Origin: Gammaproteobacteria bacterium UBA7449
GTDB lineage: Bacteria; Pseudomonadota; Gammaproteobacteria; Pseudomonadales; Pseudohongiellaceae
Reading direction: 5' to 3'
Length of the DNA stretch: 64,000 nt
Assembly (NCBI GenBank): GCA_002477465.1
Contig: DLPV01000066.1
Location: 1 to 64,000 of the forward strand
Under the pieces are notes generated by a model that was not told the origin of the DNA, did no database searches, and worked only from the letters and a program-made list of their open reading frames with translations. Positions 39,762-49,815 of the stretch are shown piece after piece (positions within the stretch are counted from its first letter, which is position 1; every line of letters begins with the position of its first letter). A program made the translations under genes and the position numbers.

Positions 39762-39775
39762 AACTCTTAAGAGTT
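39762..39775. promoter_or_regulatory. 14-bp palindrome upstream of sdhC
   Basis: AACTCTTAAGAGTT is a perfect palindrome 29 bp upstream of the sdhC start codon. Size and position suit an operator for a dimeric regulator or a 5' UTR element. The cognate protein is unknown. Confidence 0.35.
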
Positions 39776-40059
39776 CACGAACTAGTTGAAATAATTACAC
39801 AAATTGGGGAATTACAACGGCGTCGAAGTATATGCTTTCTACCCCTTCAATACAATAAATCTAGGTGCCGGGACATCGATTATGACAAGGGGTTGTCAGC
39901 GTTAAATTAGTGTGGAGATAATCAATACCTACCAATTCAAGTAAGAGCACAAAATGACGGGATTTCAGTCGTTATAAATGAATTTTTCGCAGGAGGGAGA
40001 ACACAGGAGTGCTGTTATCGAATTTGACAAGCTCCAAGGACACATAGCGGGACAAACAT

Positions 40060-40089
40060 TTGACAAGACCCGCGCTTCCTCCCTATTCT
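40060..40089 (+). promoter_or_regulatory. Possible sigma-70 promoter of gltA
   Basis: TTGACA at 40060-40065 is followed after 18 bp by TATTCT at 40084-40089, giving a start near 40096 and a leader of about 115 nt. A second TTGACA at 40024-40029 lacks a good -10 partner. Confidence 0.4.
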
Positions 40090-40210
40090 CTCTGCCCAAT
40101 TTGGTCCGACATTAGCGCTAAATTCTAGATTAAGTAGGGTCTTTAACAGGCTAAAATTACTAGCATTTCCTCTATCCCCCAAGAAATACAACGTTGCACA
40201 GGAGTATGGT

Positions 40211-41488
40211 ATGAGCGACAAGAAGGCCCAGTTAACCATTGACGGGAAAGCAGATCCCATAGATTTACCCGTCTACTCCGGTAGCTCTGGACCCGACGTC
40301 GTCGATGTCAGGAGCCTGGTCAGCCAAGGTGTTTTCACCTATGACCCGGGTTTCGTTTCCACGGCATCCTGTGACTCTGAAATCACTTTTATTGATGGTG
40401 GCGCTGGCGTTTTACTGCATCGCGGCTATCCTATCGAACAACTCGCAGAGAAGTCGGATTTCCTTGAGACTTGCTATCTCCTGCTACACGGCGAACTGCC
40501 CTCTCCCGAAGTTAACGATGAATTCGTCAATACCATCCGCTACCACACCATGGTAGACGAAGCGATTCACCAGTTTTTCCGGGGTTTCCCCCGCACCGCG
40601 CACCCCATGGCCATGCTGTGCGGCGTGGTTGGCGCACTGTCAGCCTTTTACCACGATGATCTGGATATCGATAACCCCGACCATCGCTTGAGAGCAGCGT
40701 ACCGGGTCATTGCAAAAATGCCCACGCTAGCTGCAATGTGCTATAAGCATGGTGTGGGCCAGCCCTTCATGTATCCGCAGAATGAAATGGGGTTAGCCGA
40801 AAATTTCCTGCACATGATGTTCGGCACGCCTTGCGAGCCACCAAAAGTGAGCCCGGTGCTGGCCAAGGCTATGGATACCTTATTCCTGCTGCACGCGGAC
40901 CATGAACAGAACGCCTCAACCTCAACCGTGCGCCTGGCCGGCTCCACGGGCACTAACCCTTATGCGTGCATTGCCTCAGGCATTGCTGCACTCTGGGGCC
41001 CCGCCCACGGCGGCGCCAATGAGGCTGTGCTGGAGATGCTGCATGAGATTGGTGATGAGTCACGAATAGAAGAATTCATCAAGCGCGCCAAGGACAAGGA
41101 TGATCCTTTCCGCCTCATGGGATTCGGTCACCGTGTCTATAAAAACTATGACCCAAGAGCCACTGTTATCCGCGGCATTTGCGATGAAGTACTGGAAGAG
41201 TTGGGCGCCGAGAATGACCCGCTTCTGCGTATCGCCAAGAAGCTTGAGAAAATTGCGCTGGAGGATGAATATTTCATAGAGCGCAAGCTGTTTCCTAATG
41301 TGGATTTCTACTCTGGGATTATTCTTAAAGCGATTGGCATTCCGACTAGTATGTTTACTGTGATATTCGCTACCGGTCGAACGCCGGGGTGGATTGCACA
41401 TTGGCACGAAATGCTAAGCGACTCCTACCGCATCGGTCGCCCGCGCCAGCTGTACAAGGGATATACGAAGCGGGATTATCCAGGGTAG
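40211..41488 (+). CDS. gltA: Citrate synthase (type II)
   Basis: Condenses acetyl-CoA and oxaloacetate, the entry step of the TCA cycle. The 425-aa product has the N-terminal small domain typical of the hexameric, NADH-sensitive Gram-negative form. Catalytic segments include [18 protein letters not shown] and [18 protein letters not shown], and the C-terminus is [22 protein letters not shown] (about 40199) is a good Shine-Dalgarno. It is divergent from the sdh-suc block. Confidence 0.98.
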   Translation: MSDKKAQLTIDGKADPIDLPVYSGSSGPDVVDVRSLVSQGVFTYDPGFVSTASCDSEITFIDGGAGVLLHRGYPIEQLAEKSDFLETCYLLLHGELPSPEVNDEFVNTIRYHTMVDEAIHQFFRGFPRTAHPMAMLCGVVGALSAFYHDDLDIDNPDHRLRAAYRVIAKMPTLAAMCYKHGVGQPFMYPQNEMGLAENFLHMMFGTPCEPPKVSPVLAKAMDTLFLLHADHEQNASTSTVRLAGSTGTNPYACIASGIAALWGPAHGGANEAVLEMLHEIGDESRIEEFIKRAKDKDDPFRLMGFGHRVYKNYDPRATVIRGICDEVLEELGAENDPLLRIAKKLEKIALEDEYFIERKLFPNVDFYSGIILKAIGIPTSMFTVIFATGRTPGWIAHWHEMLSDSYRIGRPRQLYKGYTKRDYPG

Positions 41489-41496
41489 TAGCTAGA

Positions 41497-41543
41497 AGCC
41501 CTGTTAGCAGTAAGGCCTGGCGGAGGTATTTGCTGGGCTTTTT
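41497..41543 (+). terminator. Probable gltA terminator
   Basis: AGCCC (41497-41501) pairs with GGGCT (41535-41539), helped by AGCA/TGCT inside the stem, and is followed by a run of T. The loop is long, so the call is moderate. Confidence 0.5.
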
Positions 41544-41732
41544 GTTTGGGGGATAAAGCGCCTGAAAGGAGTCACCCTGCGACAGGCTCTGGCAACAGAT
41601 GCTTTTGTGATTCAGCTTACGGCCAGCGAGCCGTTGCTAAACGGAGCAAACGCTTCGAGAAGGTCAAGCACCAGATATTCTCGTAAGCTTGCTGCCCAGC
41701 GAGCAAAGAACCTGCACGTAAGCTGATTGAGT

Positions 41733-41808
41733 TGGTGGAGCCTACCGGGATCGAACCGGTGACCTCAACACTGCCAGTGTTGCGCTCTCCCAGCTGAGCT
41801 AAGGCCCC
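41733..41808 (-). tRNA. tRNA-Ala (anticodon GGC)
   Basis: The minus strand reads GGGGCCTTAGCTCAGC at the 5' end and AGGCTCCACCA at the 3' end, giving a 7-bp acceptor stem with encoded CCA. The anticodon stem-loop AACACTGGCAGTGTT carries GGC. The D-loop and TTCGATC T-loop are normal. It lies 52 bp after gltX on the same strand and has its own strong promoter at 41836-41864. Confidence 0.97.
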
Positions 41809-41835
41809 ACGCTTGCCGGTTAGCAAGGAAGGCGC

Positions 41836-41864
41836 ATTCTAAGCACCCCCTAAGGGGCTGTCAA
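41836..41864 (-). promoter_or_regulatory. Strong sigma-70 promoter of tRNA-Ala, overlapping the gltX stop
   Basis: On the minus strand a consensus -35 TTGACA (41859-41864) is followed after exactly 17 bp by the -10 TAGAAT (41836-41841) and a GC-rich discriminator GCGCC. The TGA of the -35 box is the gltX stop codon. The start would lie about 20 bp before the mature tRNA. The GC-rich discriminator is the type associated with stringent control of stable RNA. Confidence 0.8.
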
Positions 41865-43363
41865 TCGGGCTGTTCAGCTTGCCCAAGAACCCGGTATTCC
41901 TTGTCCAGGTTTTTCGCCAGCTTCTTGGAGACGCCTCCCAATACGCTCAGAGCATTTCGCAGTCTGGCCCGCGCCACGTCGAGACCGAGTATGGCCAGGG
42001 AATCCATGATTGAAGTAGAAACCGCTTTGCCGCTGATTGCCACGAACAGCGGAAACAAGAAGTCCCGAATCTTTAAGTCCAGCTGCGCGGCGAGGGTTTG
42101 CATTGCCGTTTCGATGGCATCCCGATCCCATTCCGATAGGGATTCCAGCCGCCACAGGCTGAATTGAAGGATTCGGAGACACTGATCCTGGCTTAGCGCC
42201 TTGTGCTCGAATTGAGCCGGAGTAAGCGGCACTACACCATCGATGAACTGACTGGCCAGGCCAACTACATCTGAGAACCGCTCAACCCTGGGTTTAATCA
42301 GCGGAATGATCTTGTGTAGCCGATCGTCCTTACTAGCCCAGACCACGAAACGCGAAGCAAAATCAGCATCATTGAGGTCTTCTCTCAAGTAGCGTCCGTT
42401 TAACCAGTCCAACTTCTCAATATCGAAAATTGGGCCACCCAAAGAGACCCGACTGATATCAAATGCCGCTTCCATTTCCGCTAAAGAGAATTTTTCTTCA
42501 CCGCCCGGCATGGACCATCCCATCATGCCGAGATAATTAACCAGCGCCTCCGGCAAATAACCCATATCCTGATAGTAATTAATGCTGGTGGGGTTTTTAC
42601 GCTTGCTGAGCTTGCTCTTGTCGGGATTGCGCAGAAGCGGCATATGACAGAATGTGGGTGACTCCCAGTCGAAGTATTCATATAGCAACGCATGCTTGGG
42701 CAACGAGTTAATCCATTCCTCTCCGCGAATGACATGGGTGACCCCCATCAGATGATCATCCACTACGTTGGCGAAATGATAGGTAGGCAAGCCATCGGAT
42801 TTGATCAATACCTGCATATCAACCTGTGCCCAATTAATACTCACCTCACCCCGCAGCATGTCATCGAAACGACAATCGCCTTCACGGGGCACTACCATGC
42901 GAATGACATGGGCTTCGCCGCTGTCCATGCGCCGCTTTCTTTCGCCAGGTTCAAGCTGCAGACAATGGCCGTCGTAACCCGGAGTCTGTTTTGCGACCAT
43001 TTGCTCCCGTCTCAATTCTGTCAGCCGATCTGAACTGCAAAAGCATGGGAACGCCAGCTCCTTGTCCAGCAAATGTTGAATATGTTCTCGATAGATTGCC
43101 GTGCGCTGGCTTTGACGATAGGGGCCGCTGTCTCCTCCCACATCAGGCCCCTCATCCCAACTCAGACCAAGCCAACTCAGCGCATTGAGAATATCCTGCT
43201 CAGACTTCCCGGTGCTGCGCTGTTGATCAGTATCTTCGATGCGCAGCAGGAAACTGCCGCCATGCTGATGGGCAAAACAGCGATTGAATAGCGCGATGTA
43301 GGCCGTTCCCACATGGGGATCACCGGTAGGTGAAGGTGCAATTCGAGTCTTGACGTCAGGCAT
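41861..43363 (-). CDS. gltX: Glutamyl-tRNA synthetase
   Basis: Class I synthetase that charges tRNA-Glu. The 500-aa product has the HIGH-type motif HVGT (17-20, [12 protein letters not shown]), RIEDTD and the KMSKS-type motif [10 protein letters not shown] cysteine pair CFC (C107, C109) sits where the family binds zinc. The C-terminal anticodon-binding region is complete. The gene is followed by tRNA-Ala, whose promoter overlaps its last codons. Confidence 0.96.
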   Translation of the reverse strand: MPDVKTRIAPSPTGDPHVGTAYIALFNRCFAHQHGGSFLLRIEDTDQQRSTGKSEQDILNALSWLGLSWDEGPDVGGDSGPYRQSQRTAIYREHIQHLLDKELAFPCFCSSDRLTELRREQMVAKQTPGYDGHCLQLEPGERKRRMDSGEAHVIRMVVPREGDCRFDDMLRGEVSINWAQVDMQVLIKSDGLPTYHFANVVDDHLMGVTHVIRGEEWINSLPKHALLYEYFDWESPTFCHMPLLRNPDKSKLSKRKNPTSINYYQDMGYLPEALVNYLGMMGWSMPGGEEKFSLAEMEAAFDISRVSLGGPIFDIEKLDWLNGRYLREDLNDADFASRFVVWASKDDRLHKIIPLIKPRVERFSDVVGLASQFIDGVVPLTPAQFEHKALSQDQCLRILQFSLWRLESLSEWDRDAIETAMQTLAAQLDLKIRDFLFPLFVAISGKAVSTSIMDSLAILGLDVARARLRNALSVLGGVSKKLAKNLDKEYRVLGQAEQPD

Positions 43364-43535
43364 GTGATTTTCGGTTCAGTTGCAGCTATGTAATTGATGG
43401 TGCGCAATTATACGTTATTGCTGGCTAAAACCTATGACTCGTCGAGAATTCTTGACTCCGGGCAGTGCATTCGATAGAACCCTGCAGCAATTGCAGGAAC
43501 TCCTATTCACCCATGGCGCCATACTAAACACGACC

Positions 43536-44498
43536 ATGTCAGACCACATTTTTTGCATAGCACCGATGATGGATTGGACCGATCGTCACGATCGCGTATT
43601 CCTCCGCCAATTCAGCCGCAGAGCATTCCTGTATACGGAAATGGTAACCAGCGCCGCCCTCAAGTATGGCGATGCGCAATATCTGCTGCAGTATGATCCA
43701 GCAGAGCATCCGGTGGCGCTGCAACTGGGCGGCAGCGATCCTGCCGAGCTGGCGGAAGCAGCGCAGCTAGGCCGCGAGGCCGGGTTCGATGAGATCAACC
43801 TGAATGTAGGCTGCCCCAGCGATCGTGTGCAATCTGGCGCTTTCGGGGCCTGCCTGATGGCAGAACCGGATTTAGTCGCGAAATGTATCGCCAGCATGAT
43901 GCGCGTTGTGGACTGTCCCGTTACCGTTAAATCCCGCATCGGAATTGATGACAGAGACTCACTGGATGAGCTCCTGCGATTCGTTGAAACCATTGCCAAC
44001 GTCGGCTGCAAGATGTTCATTATTCACGCTCGCAAAGCCATCCTGCAGGGGCTAAGCCCCAAGGAGAACCGAGAAATTCCCCCGCTGCACTACGACCGGG
44101 TATTTGCGGTTAAAGAATCATACCCGGAGTTGGAAATTATCATCAACGGCGGCATTGGGAGCCTCGGGCAAGCGCAGGAGTTATTGCAGCAAGTCGATGG
44201 CGTGATGCTGGGACGCGAGGCTTACCAGAATCCTTATTTACTGCACCAGGTAGACTCTCTGCTATATGGCGAAGCAAACGCCACCAAGAGCCGACAGGAA
44301 TATCTGCTGGACTATGTGCCCTACATCGAAGCCCAGCTAGCAAAGGGCACTCCGCTCAAACACATGAGCAGGCACTTGCTAGGCCTATTTAAAGGCCAGC
44401 CCGGAGGCAAACAATTTCGGCGTCACCTGAGTGAGAATGGTCATAAGCCAAACGCTGGATTAAATGTCATAATGGAAGCGCTAAGCTTTGTTAGCTGA
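43536..44498 (+). CDS. dusA: tRNA-dihydrouridine(20/20a) synthase
   Basis: FMN enzyme that reduces U20 and U20a in the tRNA D-loop. The product has the N-terminal IAPMMDWTDRHDRVFLR typical of DusA, the active-site cysteine in NLNVGCPSDRVQSGAFGACLM, the RNA-contact segment HARKAILQGLSPKENREIPPL and GGIGSL for flavin phosphate. ATG at 43536 (320 aa) is preferred because it gives the family's N-terminus; the frame opens upstream to 43434 (354 aa). Neither start has a clear Shine-Dalgarno. Confidence 0.93.
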   Translation: MSDHIFCIAPMMDWTDRHDRVFLRQFSRRAFLYTEMVTSAALKYGDAQYLLQYDPAEHPVALQLGGSDPAELAEAAQLGREAGFDEINLNVGCPSDRVQSGAFGACLMAEPDLVAKCIASMMRVVDCPVTVKSRIGIDDRDSLDELLRFVETIANVGCKMFIIHARKAILQGLSPKENREIPPLHYDRVFAVKESYPELEIIINGGIGSLGQAQELLQQVDGVMLGREAYQNPYLLHQVDSLLYGEANATKSRQEYLLDYVPYIEAQLAKGTPLKHMSRHLLGLFKGQPGGKQFRRHLSENGHKPNAGLNVIMEALSFVS

Positions 44499-44548
44499 TC
44501 TGGCTAACCGGTCGCGATACCAGAGGAAATTAGTACAGAGAAATACTC

Positions 44549-45001
44549 ATGTTCAATTCAATAAAAGCTTTTTTTGAAGAAAAACTGGCGAATGACTCAC
44601 AGCCTGAGAATCAGCTCGTTTCCAAGACTGAATTGGCTTGTGCCGCCCTGCTAATCGAGGTGATCAACTCTGATCACGAATTAGATGAGCGAGAGACGGA
44701 AGAATTCCTGGCACTGCTCCAGAGCAGTCTGCGAATCCCAGAGGAAGACTTGAATGACATGATGCGCCTGGCAGAGAAAGAAGCGCACCAAGCCACGTCA
44801 CTTTATGAGTTCACCCGCTTGATAAACGACGAGTATGACTATACCCAGAAGATGAAGCTGGTCGAAAATATGTGGCGGGTCGCTTTCTCAGATCAAAAGC
44901 TGGATAAGTATGAAGAGGCCTTGATTCGGAAAGTTGCTGACTTAATCTATGTTTCACACCAGGATTTTATCAAGACTAAACTGGCAGCGCGTGACTCCTG
45001 A
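44549..45001 (+). CDS. TerB-like (TerB-fold) protein
   Basis: Soluble helical protein of 150 aa resembling the TerB/DjlA-N fold, with acidic metal-binding-type residues in INSDHELDERETEEF and FSDQKLDKYEEALIRKVADL. Such proteins are named after tellurite-resistance operons, but stand-alone copies are common and of unknown role. No other ter gene is present. It lies 50 bp after dusA on the same strand and may be co-transcribed. Confidence 0.8.
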   Translation: MFNSIKAFFEEKLANDSQPENQLVSKTELACAALLIEVINSDHELDERETEEFLALLQSSLRIPEEDLNDMMRLAEKEAHQATSLYEFTRLINDEYDYTQKMKLVENMWRVAFSDQKLDKYEEALIRKVADLIYVSHQDFIKTKLAARDS

Positions 45002-45043
45002 CTCCTCGCACTTTGCAGCAGCAAGTCTGGCTGCCAGATCTGA

Positions 45044-45832
45044 TTAAAAACCACCAAACTCATCTTCGATTTGCCCGTCATTGACAAGATAGTTCCTCCG
45101 TTGGACGTAAGCTTCACGGATAAACAGGTACGGGTCGCCACTCACCAGATCATCCAGAGCCAGATAAGACGCGCGCCGGTCCAGCTCTTCCAGCAACAAT
45201 AATGGGTAACGCAAGGCGGACTCATCATGATATTGAATAGGATTAAACAAGGTATCAAGCACCAGACCAAAAGAGTCTCTTACATTACTTGCACCAAACA
45301 CGGGGAGCATCACATAGGGTCCTGTCCCAACTCCCCAGGCACCAAGAGTCTGACCAAAGTCTTCCTCATTCTTCGTGAACCCCAAATCACTGGCAACATC
45401 GAGAAAACCTCCCACACCGATTGTAGTGTTGATTAAAAACCGGCTGGAGTCGCTGAGGGCATCATCCATTTTCAATTGCAGCAGATCATTCACAAACACA
45501 TTGATGTCATCAATATTACTGAAGAAGTTTCCGATACCCTGCCGCGCGAAACGCGGTACAAACGTTGTATAGGTTGTGGCGATGGGTCGCACAAGCAGTC
45601 GGTCGAAGTAATCATTGAAGGCATAAATACGCTGATTTGCGTCAATCCAGGGATCGTAAGCTTGCGCCGAAGCACTTGCACTACCCAACAGAACCCAAAG
45701 CATGAAGACTAACCTGAATCTAAATACACTCAGCCTGGGAGTACTTCGGGCCTTTATAACCAGCCTGAAATATATGCAATAAATCACAGGTTTAATCCAT
45801 GTGCTTCGAGAGAGAATGCCTTTCGTTGGCAA
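45044..45832 (-). CDS. MlaA (VacJ) family phospholipid-transport protein, no lipobox
   Basis: Outer-membrane component that removes misplaced phospholipids from the outer leaflet. The MlaA domain is clear: DPWIDANQRIYAFNDYFDR, INTTIGVGGFLDVASDLGF and EDFGQTLGAWGVGTGPYVMLP. E. coli MlaA is a lipoprotein, but no cysteine is available for lipid attachment near the signal region LWVLLGSASASAQA; cleavage after AQA by signal peptidase I is more likely. The start is uncertain: this one gives a long N-terminus, and ATG at 45703 (219 aa) leaves only 15 residues before the predicted cut. Confidence 0.87.
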   Translation of the reverse strand: MPTKGILSRSTWIKPVIYCIYFRLVIKARSTPRLSVFRFRLVFMLWVLLGSASASAQAYDPWIDANQRIYAFNDYFDRLLVRPIATTYTTFVPRFARQGIGNFFSNIDDINVFVNDLLQLKMDDALSDSSRFLINTTIGVGGFLDVASDLGFTKNEEDFGQTLGAWGVGTGPYVMLPVFGASNVRDSFGLVLDTLFNPIQYHDESALRYPLLLLEELDRRASYLALDDLVSGDPYLFIREAYVQRRNYLVNDGQIEDEFGGF

Positions 45833-45873
45833 CTGATATTTAAAGGTATCTGCTTTTTGCTATCACAAGCAAT

Positions 45874-48800
45874 CTAGTCACTGAGAAGTTGAAAACGTCT
45901 GTCCAGACGCTTGGCGGAAACGGGAATTTTGGTTCCTAGTGATTGCGCGAAAAGCGATACCCTATATTCTTCAATCATCCAACGTAGCAAGTCAATTTCA
46001 GAAGCAAGTTTGGTGTGTCCCAGATCACTTTTTTCCTGGTAGCGGCGCCAATAGAGCTGTAATTCTTTAACGGCCTCCTCATCTTTAGGTCCCAGATGCG
46101 GGGCTTTCTCCAGCCGCTTCATGATCCCCTCGAAATAACGCGGGTACTGTTGCAGCCATTCCCAAGAAGTATTGCGAAGAAACCCAGGCGCAAGCAAATG
46201 TTCGATTTGCTCTCTGACATCGGCCTCAGCGTAGCCCAAACCCTCATCTGGCAAGGCGTTGAGATGGCTCACCACTTTTAGCCGAATATCCAGGATGTTT
46301 TGCAGCAACTTCTGCAGACGGTTGGCGTGATCAGCGAGTTGGGCGCGCCCTTCATCATATTGCTGCACAAAGGCTTCGCGGTCTCTTACTGGGATATTTC
46401 GAACTGAAAAAGCCTCCGCGTAACACGCCATGACCGCATCGTCGACCAAACCTTGCATACCCGGCGCATATTTCAACACATGTTTTTTCTGGAATTCATC
46501 AAACTGTTTCTTGATGATTTTTTTCTGTTGCGGCGTCCGCAACATATACAATCGAATGAGGCCGTTTTGATGCTCAATCAACGCGCGACCCGGCTCTGCA
46601 AACAGTTTGATGGCCACGCTTGAGCTATTGTCCACGAGCGCAGGAAAGCGAATAAGCACCAACTCATCTCCGATTTGGAGCGAATCGGGGAGCACATCAA
46701 AATCCCAGTCCCGCAATTGCTCCCGCTCAATAGCATGGTTGAACCCAGCGCTACCCGCAGCGGTAGACGAGTCTTCATTTTTCACGTCGAGTTGCTGCTG
46801 GAGATCAGCCAGTCGTTCACCAAAAGCCAGCTCTCTGCCCTTATCGTCTACAACTCGAATTTTCACCCGCAGATGCGGCGGCAGGCTATCTTCTTTAAAT
46901 TCACCGCGTTCGATGGCAATGTTTTTCAATATCTTGATCTGGTCACAGAGTGCATCAAGCAGCTCACCATCGTTCGCCGACATAAGCGGAAGCACCTCAT
47001 CTACAAAACCACTCACCGGTATCAACTGCTTTCGCCAGGCTTTCGGTAAGGACTTCAGCAAGGCAATACACTTGTCGCGCAAGATACCCGGCACAGCCCA
47101 GTCGATATCAGTTTGTCGCAACTGCGGCAGGATCAATAGCGGTACGTCGATCGTTGCCCCATCACGGCTGTCACCCGGCTCAAACTTATAGTCAATCTTT
47201 AGCTGGTTATGATTGATCGCAGCCGCATCTGGATAGTTTGTCTCGCCGTGATGAGCAGTTTTCTCATCAAACAGCTTCTGCTCGGTCATTTCCAGACTGC
47301 TTAAGTCTGCAGGCGTTGCCTGCTTAATCCAGGATCTTAGATCTGCTGTAGAAGCCACTGTTGCAGGCAGGCTTTGTTCGTAGAATCTCGCGATATCACG
47401 TTCGCTTACCAGGAAATCGGGGCGACGCAGCTTCTCTTCTTGTTTTGTGAGTTCGGCCAGGAATTCTCGGTTCCGACTCAAAAAATTTGATTGCAATTGC
47501 AGTTCGTCGTTGACCAATGCTTCTTTGATGAATAGCTCTCTGGCCATTATCGGGTCGTAGCTCTCAAACGCCACAGGTCGCTTCTCAATGACCGTCAGCC
47601 CCAGCAATGCGACTTTCTCATAAGCCATAACCTGTTGACGCTTCCTGCTCCAGTGCGGCTCAAAGCACTCTCGTTTGACCAGGTGTAGCGCCATTTCCTC
47701 AATCCATTCGGGTTCAATCCTCGCAGCCATACTGGCGAACGTCTGGGCAGTTTCGATTAGACCTGCTGTTACAATCCAGCGCACTCGCTTGCTTGCAAGC
47801 GAGGAGCTGTTTAACAGGACGAATTTCTTGTTTCTAGTGCCTTGATAGGTCTTGCCTTCGTAGTTGCAGGCTACCTGATTCAGCGCGCCGCTAATGATCG
47901 CCTTGTGTACCTGCTCATAGCTAGCGGATTCGCGATTGAGACGAAATTTCAGTTGCTGACAGGCTAGCAACAGCTGCCGATGCACCTCCCGCCACTCCCG
48001 CATGCGCATGAACGACAAGTGATGCTGTTTACAAAATTTGCGTAATTGCGCCTGAGTCAGATCCTGACGCTGCTTCTCATAGTCATCCCATAGCTTCACC
48101 AGAGTAAGAAAGTCCGAATCCGCGTGCTGAAACTGCTGCTGACTCTCCTGAGCTTTCTGTCTGTTTTCCCCGCCGAGCTCTCGAGGGTCCTGGATACTAA
48201 GGGCACTCACGATGACCAACATTTCCGCGAGGCAGCTCTGCGCATTCGCTGCTACCAGCATGCGGCCGAATTTGGGGTCCACTGGCAGAGTTGCCATCTG
48301 CCGCCCTGCTCTGGTGAGCTTGCGCCCGGCATCAAGCGCATTAAGCTCCTCAAGCAGTTTAAAGCCATCATTGATAGCCTTCGATTCCGGCGGTTCAATA
48401 AAAGGAAAACTTCCGACCTCACCAATGCGCAGATACAACATACGCAGAATCACTGATGCAAGGTTTGTGCGCAGAATTTCTGGATCAGTAAACTCCGGGC
48501 GCGCATTGAAATCAGACTCGGCATAAAGTCGAATACAAATCCCATCGGCGAGTCGACCACAGCGTCCCTTTCGTTGATTGGCGCTGGCCTGAGAGACAGG
48601 CTCTATAGGTAAGCGCTGTATCTTGCTTTGCAGGCTGTAGCGGGAAATTCTGGCAAAACCCGTATCAATCACATAGTTGATACCCGGCACCGTAATTGAA
48701 GTCTCGGCGACGTTGGTGGAAAGCACAATGCGGCGACCACCGTGAGGCTTAAAGATCCGGGACTGCTCAGATTGCCTGAGTCGTGCATAGAGCGGCAAAA

Positions 48801-49764
48801 TCTCAGTTGCGGCGAACTTTGCTTTGCGCAGCGCCAGGGCTGTTTCGCGAATTTCACGCTCCGTAGCCAGAAATACCAGGATATCTCCGGAGCCACTGCC
48901 TCGGCTCCGATCAGACCGCTGTATTTCCTGCACTGCTTCCACAATGCCCTGGATGATGACATCACTATAAAACTGACCCTCGACCTTTTCTATCAGCGGT
49001 GAGTAGCGCACATCCACCGGATAGGTTCTGCCGGACACAGTCATGATTGGCGCGTTGGAAAAATGCCGGGAGAATTTCTCAACATCAATCGTTGCCGAAG
49101 TAATGATAAGTTTGAGCTCTGGCCGCCGCGTGAGCAGCTGTTTGAGATAGCCCAACAGAAAATCGATATTGAGAGAGCGCTCATGGGCCTCATCAATGAT
49201 TAGCACTTCATAGCGATTCAGGAATCGATCTTGCTGAATCTCAGCCAGCAAGATGCCATCGGTCATAATCTTGAGATACGTTTCCGGGGAGGCTTTCTCA
49301 GTAAACCTTACTTGATAGCCAACACCCTTACCAAGCTTCGCGCCCAATTCTTCAGCAACTCGATTCGCAACCGAAGCTGCCGCCAAGCGCCGCGGCTGCG
49401 TATGCCCGATGAGCCCTTTACGACCTAGACCAGCTTGCAGGCAAATTTTCGGCAGTTGCGTGGTTTTGCCAGACCCGGTATCGCCAGCTACCACTAATAT
49501 CTGATTGTCGCGCACCAACTCGACCAACTCCGAGGCTTTGGCGCTGAAAGGTAGTTCCGATGGGTAATCGATCTGAGCAGGTATAGCACGCATACGCTGC
49601 AGGCATAGCTGCTGCGAATGCTTCATCGCCTGCTGCAGCTTGCGCAACTTATCAAGTCTTGATTTATCAGCTCTCTGAGCTTGTAGAGACTTCAGGCGTT
49701 GGCGAAAGCGATATTGGTCACCAGCCTGACATTCAGGGAGCTGAGTAAGGAGTTCTTCAATCAC
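45874..49764 (-). CDS. hrpA: ATP-dependent RNA helicase HrpA
   Basis: DEAH-box 3'-5' RNA helicase; in E. coli it acts on stalled ribosomes and mRNA processing. The 1296-aa product has Walker A GDTGSGKT (94-101), the DEAH box IIDEAHERS (D191-H194), SATID, and the RecA2 motifs STNVAETSITVPG and QRKGRCGR. The HA2/OB region and the long DUF3418 C-terminal domain found in HrpA follow. Length matches E. coli HrpA (1300). It stands alone between mlaA and the acyl-CoA ligase. Confidence 0.96.
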   Translation of the reverse strand: MIEELLTQLPECQAGDQYRFRQRLKSLQAQRADKSRLDKLRKLQQAMKHSQQLCLQRMRAIPAQIDYPSELPFSAKASELVELVRDNQILVVAGDTGSGKTTQLPKICLQAGLGRKGLIGHTQPRRLAAASVANRVAEELGAKLGKGVGYQVRFTEKASPETYLKIMTDGILLAEIQQDRFLNRYEVLIIDEAHERSLNIDFLLGYLKQLLTRRPELKLIITSATIDVEKFSRHFSNAPIMTVSGRTYPVDVRYSPLIEKVEGQFYSDVIIQGIVEAVQEIQRSDRSRGSGSGDILVFLATEREIRETALALRKAKFAATEILPLYARLRQSEQSRIFKPHGGRRIVLSTNVAETSITVPGINYVIDTGFARISRYSLQSKIQRLPIEPVSQASANQRKGRCGRLADGICIRLYAESDFNARPEFTDPEILRTNLASVILRMLYLRIGEVGSFPFIEPPESKAINDGFKLLEELNALDAGRKLTRAGRQMATLPVDPKFGRMLVAANAQSCLAEMLVIVSALSIQDPRELGGENRQKAQESQQQFQHADSDFLTLVKLWDDYEKQRQDLTQAQLRKFCKQHHLSFMRMREWREVHRQLLLACQQLKFRLNRESASYEQVHKAIISGALNQVACNYEGKTYQGTRNKKFVLLNSSSLASKRVRWIVTAGLIETAQTFASMAARIEPEWIEEMALHLVKRECFEPHWSRKRQQVMAYEKVALLGLTVIEKRPVAFESYDPIMARELFIKEALVNDELQLQSNFLSRNREFLAELTKQEEKLRRPDFLVSERDIARFYEQSLPATVASTADLRSWIKQATPADLSSLEMTEQKLFDEKTAHHGETNYPDAAAINHNQLKIDYKFEPGDSRDGATIDVPLLILPQLRQTDIDWAVPGILRDKCIALLKSLPKAWRKQLIPVSGFVDEVLPLMSANDGELLDALCDQIKILKNIAIERGEFKEDSLPPHLRVKIRVVDDKGRELAFGERLADLQQQLDVKNEDSSTAAGSAGFNHAIEREQLRDWDFDVLPDSLQIGDELVLIRFPALVDNSSSVAIKLFAEPGRALIEHQNGLIRLYMLRTPQQKKIIKKQFDEFQKKHVLKYAPGMQGLVDDAVMACYAEAFSVRNIPVRDREAFVQQYDEGRAQLADHANRLQKLLQNILDIRLKVVSHLNALPDEGLGYAEADVREQIEHLLAPGFLRNTSWEWLQQYPRYFEGIMKRLEKAPHLGPKDEEAVKELQLYWRRYQEKSDLGHTKLASEIDLLRWMIEEYRVSLFAQSLGTKIPVSAKRLDRRFQLLSD

Positions 49765-49815
49765 GGGAATCCGAGTTCACATATGACTGAGTTAAGCATT
49801 ATGCCCAATGGCACA

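Larger units (their letters stand above)
39734..40210. other. Divergent control region between sdhC and gltA
   Basis: This region holds no gene but must carry promoters for both TCA transcription units. Visible elements are a perfect 14-bp palindrome near sdhC (39762-39775), two TTTGACAAG copies 36 bp apart (about 40023 and 40059) and a 10-bp palindrome TTAGCGCTAA (40112-40121). A short minus-strand open frame at 40015-40260 overlaps the gltA start and is not credible. Confidence 0.6.

Noticed and set aside
40015..40260. 81-codon minus-strand frame
   Set aside because: It overlaps the gltA start and the likely gltA promoter; not a plausible gene.
44549..45001. Tellurite-resistance operon
   Set aside because: Only a TerB-like gene is present; no terA, terC, terD, terE or terZ genes are nearby, so resistance is not supported.
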